From NCBI GenBank assembly GCA_026018925.1, contig JAKSZU010000004.1, forward strand, positions 37,219,233 through 37,283,232: a stretch of DNA of 64,000 nt, read 5' to 3'. Shown here piece by piece: positions 1-9,145 of the stretch. The DNA comes from Tupaia tana. Taxonomy: Eukaryota > Chordata > Mammalia > Scandentia > Tupaiidae. Under the pieces are notes generated by a model that was not told the origin of the DNA, searched no databases, and saw only the letters and a list, made by a program, of their open reading frames with translations. A program made the translations under genes and the position numbers. The stretch's first letter is position 1. Every line of letters starts with the position of its first letter.

Positions 1-93
1 ATGCCCAGCATGTTTTGCTGGGGCCAGGACCTGAAACATGGTCAGCCAGGTAGGATCTGGCTTTCTTAACCACTAGGCCATGAAGCTAGCCCT
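1..93 (-). mobile_element. tRNA-derived SINE, older subfamily, cut by window edge
   Basis: Read on the minus strand this begins with a tRNA-like head (GGGCTAGCTTCATGGCCTAG, then a B-box-like GTTTCAGGTCC) of the kind repeated throughout the window. Only the head is present because the window starts inside the element. It is diverged and A/T-decayed, so it is an older copy. Confidence 0.75.
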
Positions 94-813
94 GAATAAT
101 TCTTAATTATGTATTCTAATGCCATATTCAGGCTTAAGTTTATTCAAAGCTGCATAATAAATATATAAGCAAATACATGAGTACACAAATACATACTATA
201 GGAATAAAAGAGTAATTAATACTGATATATTAATGTTAGCTTTTTCTCTTTAAAAGAAATACTTGAACTTCTCTACAGTAGAATGTATTATTTTATAATC
301 AGAAAGAAAAATATGTTTAAAAGCCTTGATCATCAGTGCATAGGATGTCTACACTGGGAAAGACATTAGCAAGAACCTGACGCAACTCCCTCATTTTTCC
401 CATAAAGAAGTCGAAGCCTCAGGAAGCTAGATGACTGGCAATGGCCAAATGCTATTTGTAGGTAGAAGAAGTGTGTCTCCCAAGATCCAGCCTATCTCAG
501 AGGATCTCTTTGCAGATACCCAAGTCCCCAGTTCTCTGGGAAGCATGGGTGGCCAATAACAATTTCCATCTCAAGCTCTAGCCAATTCTGAGTGAAAACT
601 TAAGACAAGGAAGTGGAGGATATGATCAAGCCTCAGTGTGTTGCTCAAGAGAGCAACCCTCACCTGTCTACATCTTGAGTAGATTCTGCATTGCCTCTGC
701 TTAGGACCTGGAATGCTCTGTGCATATCCAAACTACCTCACAGCTAAATAGTGGATCTCAACCCTTACCCTAATACCCAGATCCCTTTCATCAAAAAGTA
801 TATGTTAGTAGTA
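94..813. other. No gene; possible MIR relic near 385-500
   Basis: AT-rich unique-looking DNA. The stretch 385-500 weakly resembles the 3'-to-5' reading of a MIR (old tRNA-core SINE), with a GAAG-type 'beta-core' and a CAGGAAGCTAGATGACTGGC region, but the match is too decayed to be sure. Nothing coding or RNA-like is recognised. Confidence 0.4.
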
Positions 814-1093
814 TGGGAACCAGCAGTTAGCGTAATGGCTATGTCGCTGGACTCCCACATAGTCGACCGCGGTTCGCGTCCCGGACCCGGTGGCTTAAAC
901 TCACGCCGGGCGCGTGTGCGTGCGTGCCCAAGATCCCGAGAGGAGAATGGAGGACAAGGGATTGCGGCGTGACCATCCCCCCTGGGGGGTGATTTCTCGC
1001 TTTCTGTCTCTGTGTTTCTCTCTGTCTGTCTGGCGAGTGCACGTGCCCTATAGCGAAAAACCTCTCCAAAAAAAAAAAAAAAAAAAATTAAAA
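814..1093 (+). mobile_element. Young tRNA-derived SINE (CYN-like) with perfect 21-bp target duplication
   Basis: Full-length young copy. It has a tRNA-like head with an A-box region (AGTTAGCGTAATGG), a B-box region one base off consensus (GGTTCGCGTCC), a CpG-rich body, a CT-rich segment and a long A-tail. A perfect 21-bp duplication flanks it at 793-813 and 1094-1114, so it arose by L1-type target-primed insertion and is recent. The open frames across it on both strands are by-products of the SINE and not genes. Confidence 0.93.
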
Positions 1094-1114
1094 AAAAAGT
1101 ATATGTTAGTAGTA

Positions 1115-1865
1115 GAGGTGGTTGTGGAACCATTCCATAAACTACAATGTGAACAGCAAAACTGTGCCAGGTGGTGGCCCTCATCTTGAAGAACTTGAAG
1201 GAGTTGTCATTCAGAAAGACAAAAATGGGCAGGCTTACTAAGCAAAAGGAACAGTAAGTGCAATGTCATTAGCTTTGATGTGGTTTGATGAGAAGTCCAA
1301 CAGCGTGGGGTGCCTGGGGGTGGAAGGGATGAGAGCAGGCGTGGCTGGATTGTGAAAGGACTCGAAGTCTACATGGAGAAAGACTGTGGGGAGTCAAGAG
1401 TGGGCGATGGACAGTGTGAGGCAGCAGGCCATGGGCACAGAGGGAGGGAGGGGGCCAGGCCCTAACAGAGGAGCGCAATCCTCAAGCAAGAGAGGCGAAG
1501 TGACCCAGAAGAAAATTAGAAGAATAACCCTGAGGGGGCCCCAGCCAGATTCAGAAAATGCCCTCTGCCCCAGCTCAAGCTGGCCTGGAGGTCCTGGGTA
1601 GGAGGGTCTTCACTGAGACTGCTGAGCACCACTTCCCACCCCACCATCCCAGCGGCACAGCTTTTGTCAGTGTGGACGGCCAATGGAGAGCTGTGATTGC
1701 AAAGTAAAGAGTGAAACCAGGAGAGGAAGAGGCAGAGCTTTGCTTAGAAGAGTTTCAGCTGTGAGAACCACCTCCAGAAATAATGAAAGCAGGCCTGGTC
1801 TACAGCTGCTTGGCAGGGAGCTCCCACTCAGTTCCTAAGGGACGGACACACTTGGGAAGCAGATG
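1115..1865. other. No recognised feature
   Basis: Moderately GC-rich unique-looking DNA between a young SINE and a MIR. Short open frames occur on both strands but show no domain and no codon-like bias that I can see. I see no RNA gene or recognisable repeat. Confidence 0.4.
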
Positions 1866-2066
1866 AAATTAGAAGCCAGCGGCCTGTGTCCTCATCCTAG
1901 CTTCACCACTCCCTAGTTAAATGGTGGACGAGTCATTCATCCTCCTCAAGCCCCAGTTTCTCACATGTAAAGAGGAGATCTAACAGATTCTATCTTATAG
2001 GGTTATTGAGAAAATAAAATGTTATGTTGCATAGGTCATGAATAATACTGAATTATTATTGTTAAC
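1866..2066 (+). repeat. MIR, interrupted by a SINE
   Basis: Old tRNA-core SINE in forward orientation: CCTAGCTTCACCACTCCCTA, a GACGAGTCATTCATCCTCC region, CCCAGTTTCTCACATGTAAA and AGGGTTATTGAGAAAATAAA follow the MIR order. Its 3' end is interrupted by the SINE starting at 2067. Confidence 0.75.
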
Positions 2067-2322
2067 ATTTTTTTTTTAGATCTTTTTTGCTATGGGGTTT
2101 GCACACGCATCAGAGAGACAGAGAGGCAGAAAGTGCGAAATCATCCCCCGAGGGGATGTCCATAACACAATCCCTTTTCTTCCATTCTCCTCTTGGGATT
2201 TTGGACTGCACACACACACACACATGCCTGGCACGAGTTTCAAGCTGCCAAGTTCAGGATTTGAACTGCAGTAGATCACTTGGGAGTTCAGCAACTTAAC
2301 CACTGTGCCACCTATTGGTCCC
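2067..2322 (-). mobile_element. tRNA-derived SINE with 11-bp target duplication
   Basis: Minus-strand copy with T-rich tail at left and head at right. TTATTGTTAAC is duplicated at 2056-2066 and 2323-2333. A (CA)n stretch lies where the alternating GTGCGTGCGTG of the SINE body normally sits. It is inserted into the 3' end of a MIR. Confidence 0.9.
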
Positions 2323-2430
2323 TTATTGTTAACTTTTTAATCTCTTTTCATCTTCCTGGGACTCAGAACCATTCATTGTATTTGTATGAGAGAAGAGGAA
2401 TGGGGTAAGCGACCATGTTTTGAGTCTCTT

Positions 2431-2600
2431 TATTTGAATTACCCTCTTAATTCTTCCCATGGCCCCCGGATGAGGACATTAAGATCTCTCATTTGCAGAG
2501 AAGTCAAAATTCAGAAAAGCTAAATCACTTGTGTAAGATCCCAAGTTAATATGAAGCAGAGAAAGGACTGTGTTCACCTCCCAAACTTCTCCCTGTCCCA
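2431..2600 (-). repeat. MIR fragment (tentative)
   Basis: CATTTGCAGAGAAGTCAAAA, AGCTAAATCACTTGTGTAAG and the following segment follow the reverse-complement MIR order (tract corresponding to 'cattttacagatgagg...acttgcccaaggtcac'). Strongly decayed. Confidence 0.55.
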
Positions 2601-3257
2601 CCAACCAGGTTGCCCCCGCCCCAGCTGCAGTCTGTGCCGCCTTGCCTAGCTCCGATCTCTATAAGCTGTTAGTGTCTCCCTCTGTTGCACACCTGCTGCC
2701 ATGGGAGCCAGGCTCCTAGCCCTCGGTCATGCAGACCTGAAATATGACTCTTATTTTACTGGCCAAGCTGACCCAGGCCCTGACAGAGCCGGATGTAGCA
2801 TCCCTGGGTTTAAGACTGCTGTCACAGGCAACCTTTTCAAAATGAGATGTAGTACCCACAGCCCGCTGCCCGAGAAAATGTAGGAACTCAGAGTGAAACA
2901 CTGATGAAAGACCTTGCATGTGCCTCTATCCCACAGAGAGTTTTCTGGCACTAAATGAAGCCTTTTGGGAGCCCCAAGAACCCATGAGGGACTGGGCTAA
3001 TGTTTAATGAAGGAGAATTACATGAGGTGGGGTGCAATGAAGGGTTAGAAGGGGATTTTTTTACACTACAGATCCCACAGCACTTTCAAATATGGTTTCA
3101 ATCTTTCACTATACAAAGTTGTAGGAAACAGGCTCAGCCGGAGAGAGCTTGCTTCCTACGACAGAAGAGCTGGGCTCATGAGCTTCTCAGATCTTGTTCC
3201 AGTTCTAGTTTCTTTCCTTCTCTTGCCGTGTTATTGTAGGCAAGTGGCCTGGCCACT
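2601..3257. other. No recognised feature
   Basis: No repeat family, RNA gene or coding exon recognised. Three short overlapping open frames at 2701-2951 lie on opposite strands and look like chance. Confidence 0.4.
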
Positions 3258-3440
3258 GTAATAACACAACTACAGCTACATCTACCATTAATTGAGTGCT
3301 AAGGACTAGGCCGTGACATAGGCTCTAAACATTTATTATTACACAACATCTTCACATGAACTGTGGGATATAGGAGTCATCATTTTCTCTCTTTCATGGA
3401 TAAGGACTGAGGCAGAGTCTAGACAGAAAGCTCAGATGCT
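3258..3440 (-). repeat. MIR
   Basis: Reverse-oriented MIR: CATCTACCATTAATTGAGTG, ACTAGGCCGTGACATAGGCT, AACATTTATTATTACACAAC, then TGGATAAGGACTGAGGCAGA. The order and spacing match the MIR reverse complement well. Confidence 0.8.
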
Positions 3441-3514
3441 CAGCAGATGTCTGGAGGACACTTTGGAAATGCATTTTTCCTTTGTAGAGCCAAGGATTCT
3501 AGAATCAGAAGGCC

Positions 3515-3768
3515 AGTGTCAGGGCCAGTCCTGCGGCCTGGTGGTTGAGGGAGTCGGATCCCATGTGGCCAAACAGGGTGGTTTAAATCCCAACCTGGTG
3601 GCTTAAAAAACACACTGGGGACATATGCACACATGCCCCTAATCCTAACAGGATGGAGAAATGGAGGAGAAGGGATTGCAGCGGGACCATGCCCCACTGC
3701 TGTCTCCTTCTCTCGCTCGCTCTCTGGTGAGTGTGTGCCCCTTCTGGTAAATTAAAAACAAACAACAA
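3515..3768 (+). mobile_element. tRNA-derived SINE, older subfamily
   Basis: Head GGCCAGTCCTGCGGCCTGGT with the decayed B box GGTTTAAATCC, body ending in CT-rich sequence and a GGTAAATTAAAAACAAACAA tail. It belongs to the older GTAAATTAAA-tailed group and not to the young CCTATAGCGAAAACC group. No clean target duplication was found. Confidence 0.85.
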
Positions 3769-3974
3769 AAAAGCAACTTCAGAATTTTGGGTTTTTTTCC
3801 TTTTGAAAATCACTATTCTGGGTGATGCTGAAGCAAGGAAGGTGATGGGAAACTCCTAGAGACATTCATGATCATCCTGAACGACAGGGCAGTGTGGCTG
3901 GAGCCACATTTGTTATAAACGATCGCTAAGACTTTCCTGACTTCTTCTCATTCAAAGGCACAGAGCTCCCTTTC

Positions 3975-4017
3975 CTCACGTTGAACTCTGCCTTTTCTCA
4001 CGTTGAACTCTGCCTTT
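3975..4017 (+). repeat. 22-bp tandem duplication
   Basis: Two adjacent copies of a unit beginning CTCACGTTGAACTCTGCCTT at 3975-3996 and 3997-4017, essentially identical. A recent local slippage or duplication event. Confidence 0.9.
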
Positions 4018-4268
4018 CCAAAACCTTAGGCTTTGCTCTCTAGGAGCCTCGGATGTGTTGAAACTCGGTAGAATTCAGGGGAAATCTTTACTGGGTCAGA
4101 GCCTCTGCAGTTATCCTTCTGGGAGTTTCCAGCTTTGTGTGGGCTCATTGTCAATAATTTTTGTTCCAGAAGCTTTACAGCTGGCCAAAAGCCAACATTC
4201 ACTTTACTCTGTCCAGGTTGTTGGCAAGAAAATTCAGAGGTTACACTTGGGTAAAAGAAAGAGTAATT

Positions 4269-4545
4269 CGGGACCAGCAGTTAGCGTAATGGCTCTGTCG
4301 CTGGACTCCCACGTAGTCGACCGCGGTTCGAGTCCTGGACCCGGTGGCTTAAACTCACGCCGGGCGCGTGTGCGTGCGTGCCCAAGATCCCGAGAGGAGA
4401 ATGGAGGAGAAGGGATTGCGGCGTGGCCATCCCCCCTGGGGGGTGATTTCCTGCTTTCTGTCTCTCTGTCTCTCTCTGTCTGTCTGGCAAGCGCACGCGC
4501 CCTATAGCAAAAACCTCTCCAAAAAAAAGAAAAAAAAAAAAAAAC
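4269..4545 (+). mobile_element. Young tRNA-derived SINE with intact B box
   Basis: Full-length young copy. Positions 4325-4335 read GGTTCGAGTCC, a perfect RNA polymerase III B box, and the A-box region reads AGTTAGCGTAATGG upstream. GAAAGAGTAATT is duplicated at 4257-4268 and 4546-4557. The body is CpG-rich and keeps the palindrome CCCCCCTGGGGGG. It is the best preserved internal promoter I saw, so this copy could still be transcribed. Confidence 0.93.
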
Positions 4546-4769
4546 GAAAGAGTAATTGCCTCAGCCTGATCGTCTTGAGAGAAGAGGCTGGCATAAGAAA
4601 AGAGCGGAGAGCCCAGTGTGCCCCATGCCCAGCGAATGAAGGGCTTTTACACCCAGGGCCTCTCTTGGCGCTGACCTCAGAGACAGAGATATCTGCATTT
4701 TAGAGAAGAGAGAATCAAGTTGACTATGGTCCCCCAGCAAAGAATAGAACTGGAAAATTTTTCTCTTTT

Positions 4770-5252
4770 CAAAGCCAAGTTTATTTTTTTCTTGTTCATT
4801 TATTTCTTCTATAAGCGAGAAAGACAGAGAGAGAGACACGGAGAAATAATGTCTCCAACTGGGCCTCTATTTATTTTTTTGGTGGGGGAAGAGGTTTTTG
4901 CTATAGGGCACGTGCACTCTCCAGAAAGATAGAGAAAGACAGAGAGACAGACAGCAAGAAATCACCCCCCGGGGTGATGTCCACACCGCAATCCTTCTCC
5001 TCCATTCTCCTCTCGGGATCTTGGGCACGCACACACATGTGCCTGGTGTGATTTAAGCCACCGGGTCCAGGACTCGAACTGCAGTTGAATACATGGTAGT
5101 CCAGCCACACCCCCAAGTTCTGTCAGCCCTGGATCACGGGCTTATGCATGCCTGGTGTACTCAGGGAAGTCTCCCACACCAACCCTCCTTCTGTGGACCA
5201 GCCTCGCAGTGTTGCTTTGCCTTTATCTCTGCACTACCATCTGGCCCAAAGG
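4770..5252 (-). mobile_element. Second SINE family (here SINE-B), interrupted by another SINE
   Basis: Minus-strand copy of a different tRNA-derived family. It has a T/A-rich tail at left, a GAGAAAGACAGAGAGAGAGA tract, then after the nested insertion TCAGCCCTGGATCACGGGC, CAGGGAAGTCTCCCACACC and a head end CTGCACTACCATCTGGCCC. The same order is seen near 38.6, 48.9 and 50.0 kb. The nested young-family SINE occupies about 4868-5104. Confidence 0.65.
4868..5104 (-). mobile_element. Young-family SINE, 5'-truncated, nested in SINE-B
   Basis: Reads GAGGTTTTTGCTATAGGGCA through GGGTCCAGGACTCGAACTGC, then stops at ACATGGTAGTCCAGCC. The first ~35 bases of the tRNA-like head are missing, as expected of incomplete reverse transcription. 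Confidence 0.8.
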
Positions 5253-5284
5253 TGTCAGAGCCTGCGATTCCTTGCTAATTCTTC

Positions 5285-5550
5285 AGCAGAGAGATAGTAT
5301 CATGTAGTGGCCTAAGCACATCAACTCTGAAAGCAGATTATTTACTGAGGATTAAATGCTGGCCCAATAATGATGAGCCATGTGACTTTGGACAAGTTAT
5401 TGAATCTCTCTGGATGTCAATTTCCTCATGCATAAAATAAGGTTGCTAGATTTGCTTCATAGAGTTCTGGTGAGTTTTAAATGGGCTAAAATGTAAGAAA
5501 TACTTTGAACAATGTGCTATGATAAAGCATCAGCTATTTTAATCATATAA
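5285..5550 (+). repeat. MIR
   Basis: Nearly full-length forward MIR: GTATCATGTAGTGGCCTAAG, CATGTGACTTTGGACAAGTT, AATTTCCTCATGCATAAAAT, AGAGTTCTGGTGAGTTTTAA in the expected order. Confidence 0.85.
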
Positions 5551-5584
5551 ATTGATCCAGGAACTGCACTGCTGTTTGCCCTAG

Positions 5585-5835
5585 TCATGAAGGCACAGAC
5601 GGGTGCAGTGTTTAAAGCCATATGGAAGAGTGGGGATCAGTTCTCAGAGACCCAGGCACATGTGCGCATGCCTGTGATCCTGACTGTCTGGGAAATGCTA
5701 GGAGTGGGTTGAAGTATAAGACCCTAGAGAGAGTATTTGTCTTTTTCACTCTCTCCCATTCTTTTCCTCTCTGTGTCTCTGTCATGAAAGAGTAAATAAC
5801 TAAACAAAAACAAACAAACAAAAATAAATACTCTG
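5585..5835 (+). mobile_element. SINE-B copy, forward
   Basis: CAGTGTTTAAAGCCATATGG head remnant, then ACATGTGCGCATGCCTGTGA, a CT-rich block with TCTCTGTGTCTCTGTCATGA, and an A-rich tail with AAACAAACAAACAAA. Similar in layout to the copies at 10.26 kb and 49.5 kb. Diverged. Confidence 0.6.
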
Positions 5836-5840
5836 TGTTT

Positions 5841-6125
5841 TGTTTTTTTTTTAGAGTGATTTTTGCTATAGGGCGCATGCACTCGCCAGAGAAACAGGGA
5901 GATACAGATATACAGAGAAACAGAAAGCAAGAAATCATCCTCCAGAGGGGATAGCCACACTACAATCCCTTCTCCTCCATTCTCCTTTAGAGATCTTGGG
6001 CACGCACGCACACGTGCCCAGAGTGAGTTTTAAGCTGCCAGGCCCAGGGCTCAATGGTTAGGTTGCTGGACTCCCATGTAGTTGGGAGTCCAGCAACCTA
6101 ACCATTGAGCCATCTACTGGTCCCG
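5841..6125 (-). mobile_element. tRNA-derived SINE carrying a perfect 29-bp foldback in its head
   Basis: Body and tail are normal for the young/intermediate group. The head, however, contains a perfect inverted repeat: arms 6048-6076 and 6083-6111 (29 bases each, no mismatch) around the 6-base loop TGTAGT. The left arm replaces the segment that normally holds the B box and links it to the anticodon arm. The copy is therefore a hairpin derivative made by copying its own head on the opposite strand. Flanking AAATACTCT and AAATACACT may be a decayed target duplication. Confidence 0.9.
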
Positions 6126-6174
6126 AAATACACTATTATTTTACCAGGCAGTTGATGTGTCCTGGGAAAGGAAG

Positions 6175-6385
6175 TGAATAGTGAACAGCATGTCAGACTG
6201 TGCTGGGTGGCTCCTGCAAATTCATAATCCTGCATAGCTCTCCACAGCAATGTCATAAGCGAGGCGTTTGGCAGTGAGGAGGAAACTGAGGAAGGGAGGA
6301 GTGAAACCACGTGGCTCAGGTTGCAGTTACAAGTATCAGAGCTGGAACTCAAGCCCAGCTGGATGCCAGCTCCTCCCCATGTCCC
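6175..6385 (-). repeat. MIR
   Basis: Reverse-oriented MIR: GAGGAGGAAACTGAGGAAGG, then GTGGCTCAGGTTGCAG and AGAGCTGGAACTCAAGCCCA. Typical of the 'gaggaaactgaggc...gagctgggattcgaacc' order. Confidence 0.75.
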
Positions 6386-6787
6386 TCTGTCTAGCTGATT
6401 ACTGCCTCCGGGTAGAGAAAGAGCAACCCAACAAGGGAGCACGCATGTGCACCTGCATCTGTGTCTGGCTAGGGAATCGCGAGGTCAAGGAGGGCCTCCA
6501 TCCTACTAATGCTGCCTTAGTTTACAAATAGAGCATTTCCTGGCCAGCTCCTCTGCACACATAGTTATGGTTAATTAAATGCTGAAAGCACAGAGAGGGC
6601 TGACAGTTTAGGAGACTCCTGTATTGAGTCTGAATTTGAAGATTTTGGTCTATTTTTATTTGTTGTCTGCCTACTGTGTGCCAGACCTGAGGCTATGAAA
6701 GTAGATGCAGTGACACATTGATTAAATAACGACACAGTGACTATATATGCCCAAACATTAAGTACCACAGAAGAATGTAGGAATGAA
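6386..6787. other. No gene; short L2/MIR-like word only
   Basis: TGCCTACTGTGTGCCAGACC at 6669-6688 is a word common to MIR and L2 3' ends in reverse orientation, but too little surrounds it to assign a family. Nothing else recognised. Confidence 0.35.
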
Positions 6788-7031
6788 CTATGGCCTAGTA
6801 GTTAAGGGAGGCAGATTCCACGTGTTCAAATCCTAGCCCTGGCAGCTTGAAAGCATGCTTGACACATATGTGTGCATGCCCCATATCCTGATGGTATAGG
6901 GAAGTGGAGAAAGGAATGCAGTATAACCATGCCCCCTTGGAGATTCAGTCTCTCTGTCTCTCCTTTCTTTCTCTCTCTGCCTCTCTGGTGAGTGCAGCAA
7001 TCATCTAGCAAGCTAATTAAAAAAAAAAACT
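6788..7031 (+). mobile_element. tRNA-derived SINE, older subfamily
   Basis: Head TATGGCCTAGTAGTTAAGGG, B-box-like GTTCAAATCCTAG, body with CATATGTGTGCATGCCCCAT, CT-rich tract and GCTAATTAAAAAAAAAAA tail. Old, with many substitutions. Confidence 0.8.
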
Positions 7032-7049
7032 GAAAGAAAGTTCTTTGGT

Positions 7050-7345
7050 ATTTAAAGGCGCAAATGATGGGAGCTGGGAGCACAAGAGAATATGCAGAGG
7101 CCTGAAGGAAGAAGAGAAGTCAACCACGTGAAGGAGAGGATAAATATTGCAGAGAGAAGGAACGGCATGTCCAGAGCCCTAAGTGAGAAGAGAGCATACT
7201 CTGTTTGAGGAATTGAAACATTTCTGTGACTAGAGCACAAAAAAGAGGAAGAAAGAAGTTCAAGATGAGGTTGGAAAGGCAGGAAGGGGCCAGGGTTTGC
7301 GAGTATGGGTGACCACATAGAATTAGTCTTTGCTCTAAGAAAATG
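7050..7345 (+). repeat. Ancient interspersed repeat, family not named
   Basis: Purine-rich sequence with CAGAGGCCTGAAGGAAGAAG, CATGTCCAGAGCCCTAAGTG and GATGAGGTTGGAAAGGCAGG. These phrases recur in many mammalian genomes in one ancient repeat that I recognise by pattern but cannot name with confidence. A second possible copy lies near 26.1-26.4 kb. Confidence 0.4.
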
Positions 7346-7513
7346 GGAAGGGATTTAGATAAAAAGAATTAAGATTTTTTTATAGTGGCTGTAAAAATTT
7401 AAGTAATCTGTTTAGGCTATAGTTCGTATAGAAGTATGCATCACGTGGTCAAGAGAGGACAAATGGTCTACAACTGGCCTCCAGCTCTGAAAGATAACTA
7501 ACAGCTATGGGCA

Positions 7514-7825
7514 TACCCTGAGGACTCCGTGGGTCCGTCTGCATCCAGGAGGCAGGTGTATTGTTACCCACGAGCAAGTCGGCCTGGGATGGGCTGCAGC
7601 TGGCTGCTCTAACTCAGTACCCTGAGGACTCCGTGGGTCCGTCTGCATCCAGGAGGCATGTGTATTGTTACCCACGAGCAAGTCGGCCTGGGATGGGCTG
7701 CAGCTGGCTGCTCTAACTCAGTACCCTGAGGACTCCGTGGGTCCGTCTGCATCCAGGAGGCATGTGTATTGTTACCCACCAGCAAGTCGGCCTGGGATGG
7801 GCTGCAGCTGGCTGCTCTAACTCAG
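7514..7825 (+). repeat. Three exact-length 104-bp tandem copies (minisatellite)
   Basis: Units start at 7514, 7618 and 7722 (TACCCTGAGGACTCCGTGGG) and end at 7825 with AACTCAG. I see only two substitutions among copies: GGCAGG versus GGCATG, and CCCACGAG versus CCCACCAG. The unit contains GGGCTGCAGCTGGCTGC and matches no family known to me. A MIR starts directly after the third copy. Confidence 0.95.
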
Positions 7826-8035
7826 GCCGATAAAGCACAATGGCTGCGTTGTCAGACCGAACCAAGTTTGAATCACCACTCTGCCATTTAGTATCGGGCA
7901 GTTTATTTAATAACTCAGAATCTCGGCGTCCCAAGCTGTAAAATACATAGAACAATACCCACCTTCAAAGTGTTTTCTAAGGATTATAAGAGTTAAAATA
8001 TTTAACACTCCAGCACATAATGAACTCCACTGTAA
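7826..8035 (+). repeat. MIR
   Basis: Forward MIR: AAAGCACAATGGCTGCGTTG, AAGTTTGAATCACCACTCTG, AAGCTGTAAAATACATAGAA, CTAAGGATTATAAGAGTTAA. It abuts the 104-bp tandem array. Confidence 0.75.
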
Positions 8036-8131
8036 TAGGCTTCCTTAGTATGTAAAGGGAATTTGTAGAATAATCAGAAATACTGAAAATTGGAAATACC
8101 TTAGATTGATGAAGAAGGAAAAAAACAGGCT

Positions 8132-8314
8132 GGGGACTAGCAGTTGGCATAATGGCTATGTCGCTGGACTCCCATGTTCGATTACAGTTCGAGTCCTGGA
8201 CCTGGTGGCTTAAACTCATGCTGGGAACGTGTGCGTGCGTGCCCAAGATCCCAAGAGGAGAATGGAGGAGAAGGGATTGTGGTGTGGCCTCTTAGGAAAA
8301 AAAAAAAAAAAAAA
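8132..8314 (+). mobile_element. Young-family SINE lacking its CT-rich 3' half
   Basis: Head and B box (AGTTCGAGTCC) are well kept and the body runs to GGGATTGTGGTGTGGCCTC. Then the sequence goes straight to TTAGG and an A18 tail. The usual CCCCTGGGGGGTG, CT-rich block and CCTATAGCGAAAACC are absent. Either the transcript was shortened before insertion or there was a later deletion joining the body to the tail. Confidence 0.85.
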
Positions 8315-8350
8315 GGATCAACTAATTTCACCTTTTCGCAACAGAATTTT

Positions 8351-8609
8351 TTGTTGTTTTTCTTTAGAGAGATTTTTGTTATAGGGTGTGTGCATTCACC
8401 AGAGACAGAGAGACAGAAATTTAGAAATCACCCCCTGCAGAGATGGTCATGCCACAAGCCCTTCTCCTCCATCCTCCTCTCAGGATTTTGAGCATACACA
8501 CACAGGCGCCCAGTGTGAATTTTAAGCCACCAAGACAGCGGGGTCTCGAACCATAGTCAACTACATGGGAGTCCAGCAACATAATTGTTCCGCCATATGC
8601 TGGCCCCAC
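8351..8609 (-). mobile_element. tRNA-derived SINE with imperfect target duplication
   Basis: Minus-strand full-length copy, intermediate age. Flanks CAACAGAATTTT (8339-8350) and CAACAGAGTTTT (8612-8623) differ at one site. Head at right reads ACTACATGGGAGTCCAGCAA followed by GCTGGCCCC. Confidence 0.88.
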
Positions 8610-8623
8610 ACAACAGAGTTTTG

Positions 8624-9084
8624 ACTTGTTTTCTGTGTACTATGATAACTTTCTGCACAGGTACCTTACAGCCAACATGTAGGCTGTGTTGCTTTGGGCT
8701 CCCAAGGCACAGAACAAGGTTTGAGAACACAAGTTGGCTTTAGGTATGAAGGCTGTGCAGTCGACCTTTACTGGAACAACCACGAGGGTAGGTTGGGCTC
8801 TGCATTCATTTCCCAGGCTCAATAGATGGGCGACTAGCCCATTCATCTCAGCAGCCTAAGAGGACGTTAGACCACAGCACCGAGAGACAGACGAGATAGC
8901 AGGCCCTGATGAGGTTTTAGGCTGTCCATTCAGGAAGCCTGCAAAATGGAAACAGGAAACTAACCAAATATGTGACTCACACACACTGAAAGGAGAGTGT
9001 GAGTGAAAGAGCTGGGATGCTGACGATTAGGAGAGGATTGTGAAGACGATTTATTACATCTTATAACTTTTTTGGCATAGGACT
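8624..9084. other. No recognised feature
   Basis: Unique-looking DNA with no recognised repeat, RNA gene or exon. Confidence 0.35.
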
Positions 9085-9145
9085 GGGCAGAGAATTGATA
9101 TTCGGCATGCATTTATTGAATGAATGATGGAATGAATACCTAGTG
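9085..9145 (+). repeat. L2 3'-end fragment (tentative)
   Basis: GCATTTATTGAATGAATGAT with a further GAATGAATAC is the L2 terminal motif. Only the extreme 3' end is evident. Confidence 0.5.

Noticed and set aside
765..1189. Long open frames on both strands (139 and 91 codons)
   Set aside because: They lie across a young CpG-rich SINE, and the same translations recur at every other young copy (4.3, 13.4, 20.5, 36 kb). They are repeat by-products.
4311..4345. tRNA gene suggested by perfect B box and A-box-like sequence
   Set aside because: The segment does not fold into a full cloverleaf with a paired acceptor stem, and the same head occurs dozens of times as part of SINEs.
4055..4507. 150-codon plus-strand frame
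   Set aside because: Its second half is the SINE at 4269-4545. The first half has no domain and no supporting splice signals.
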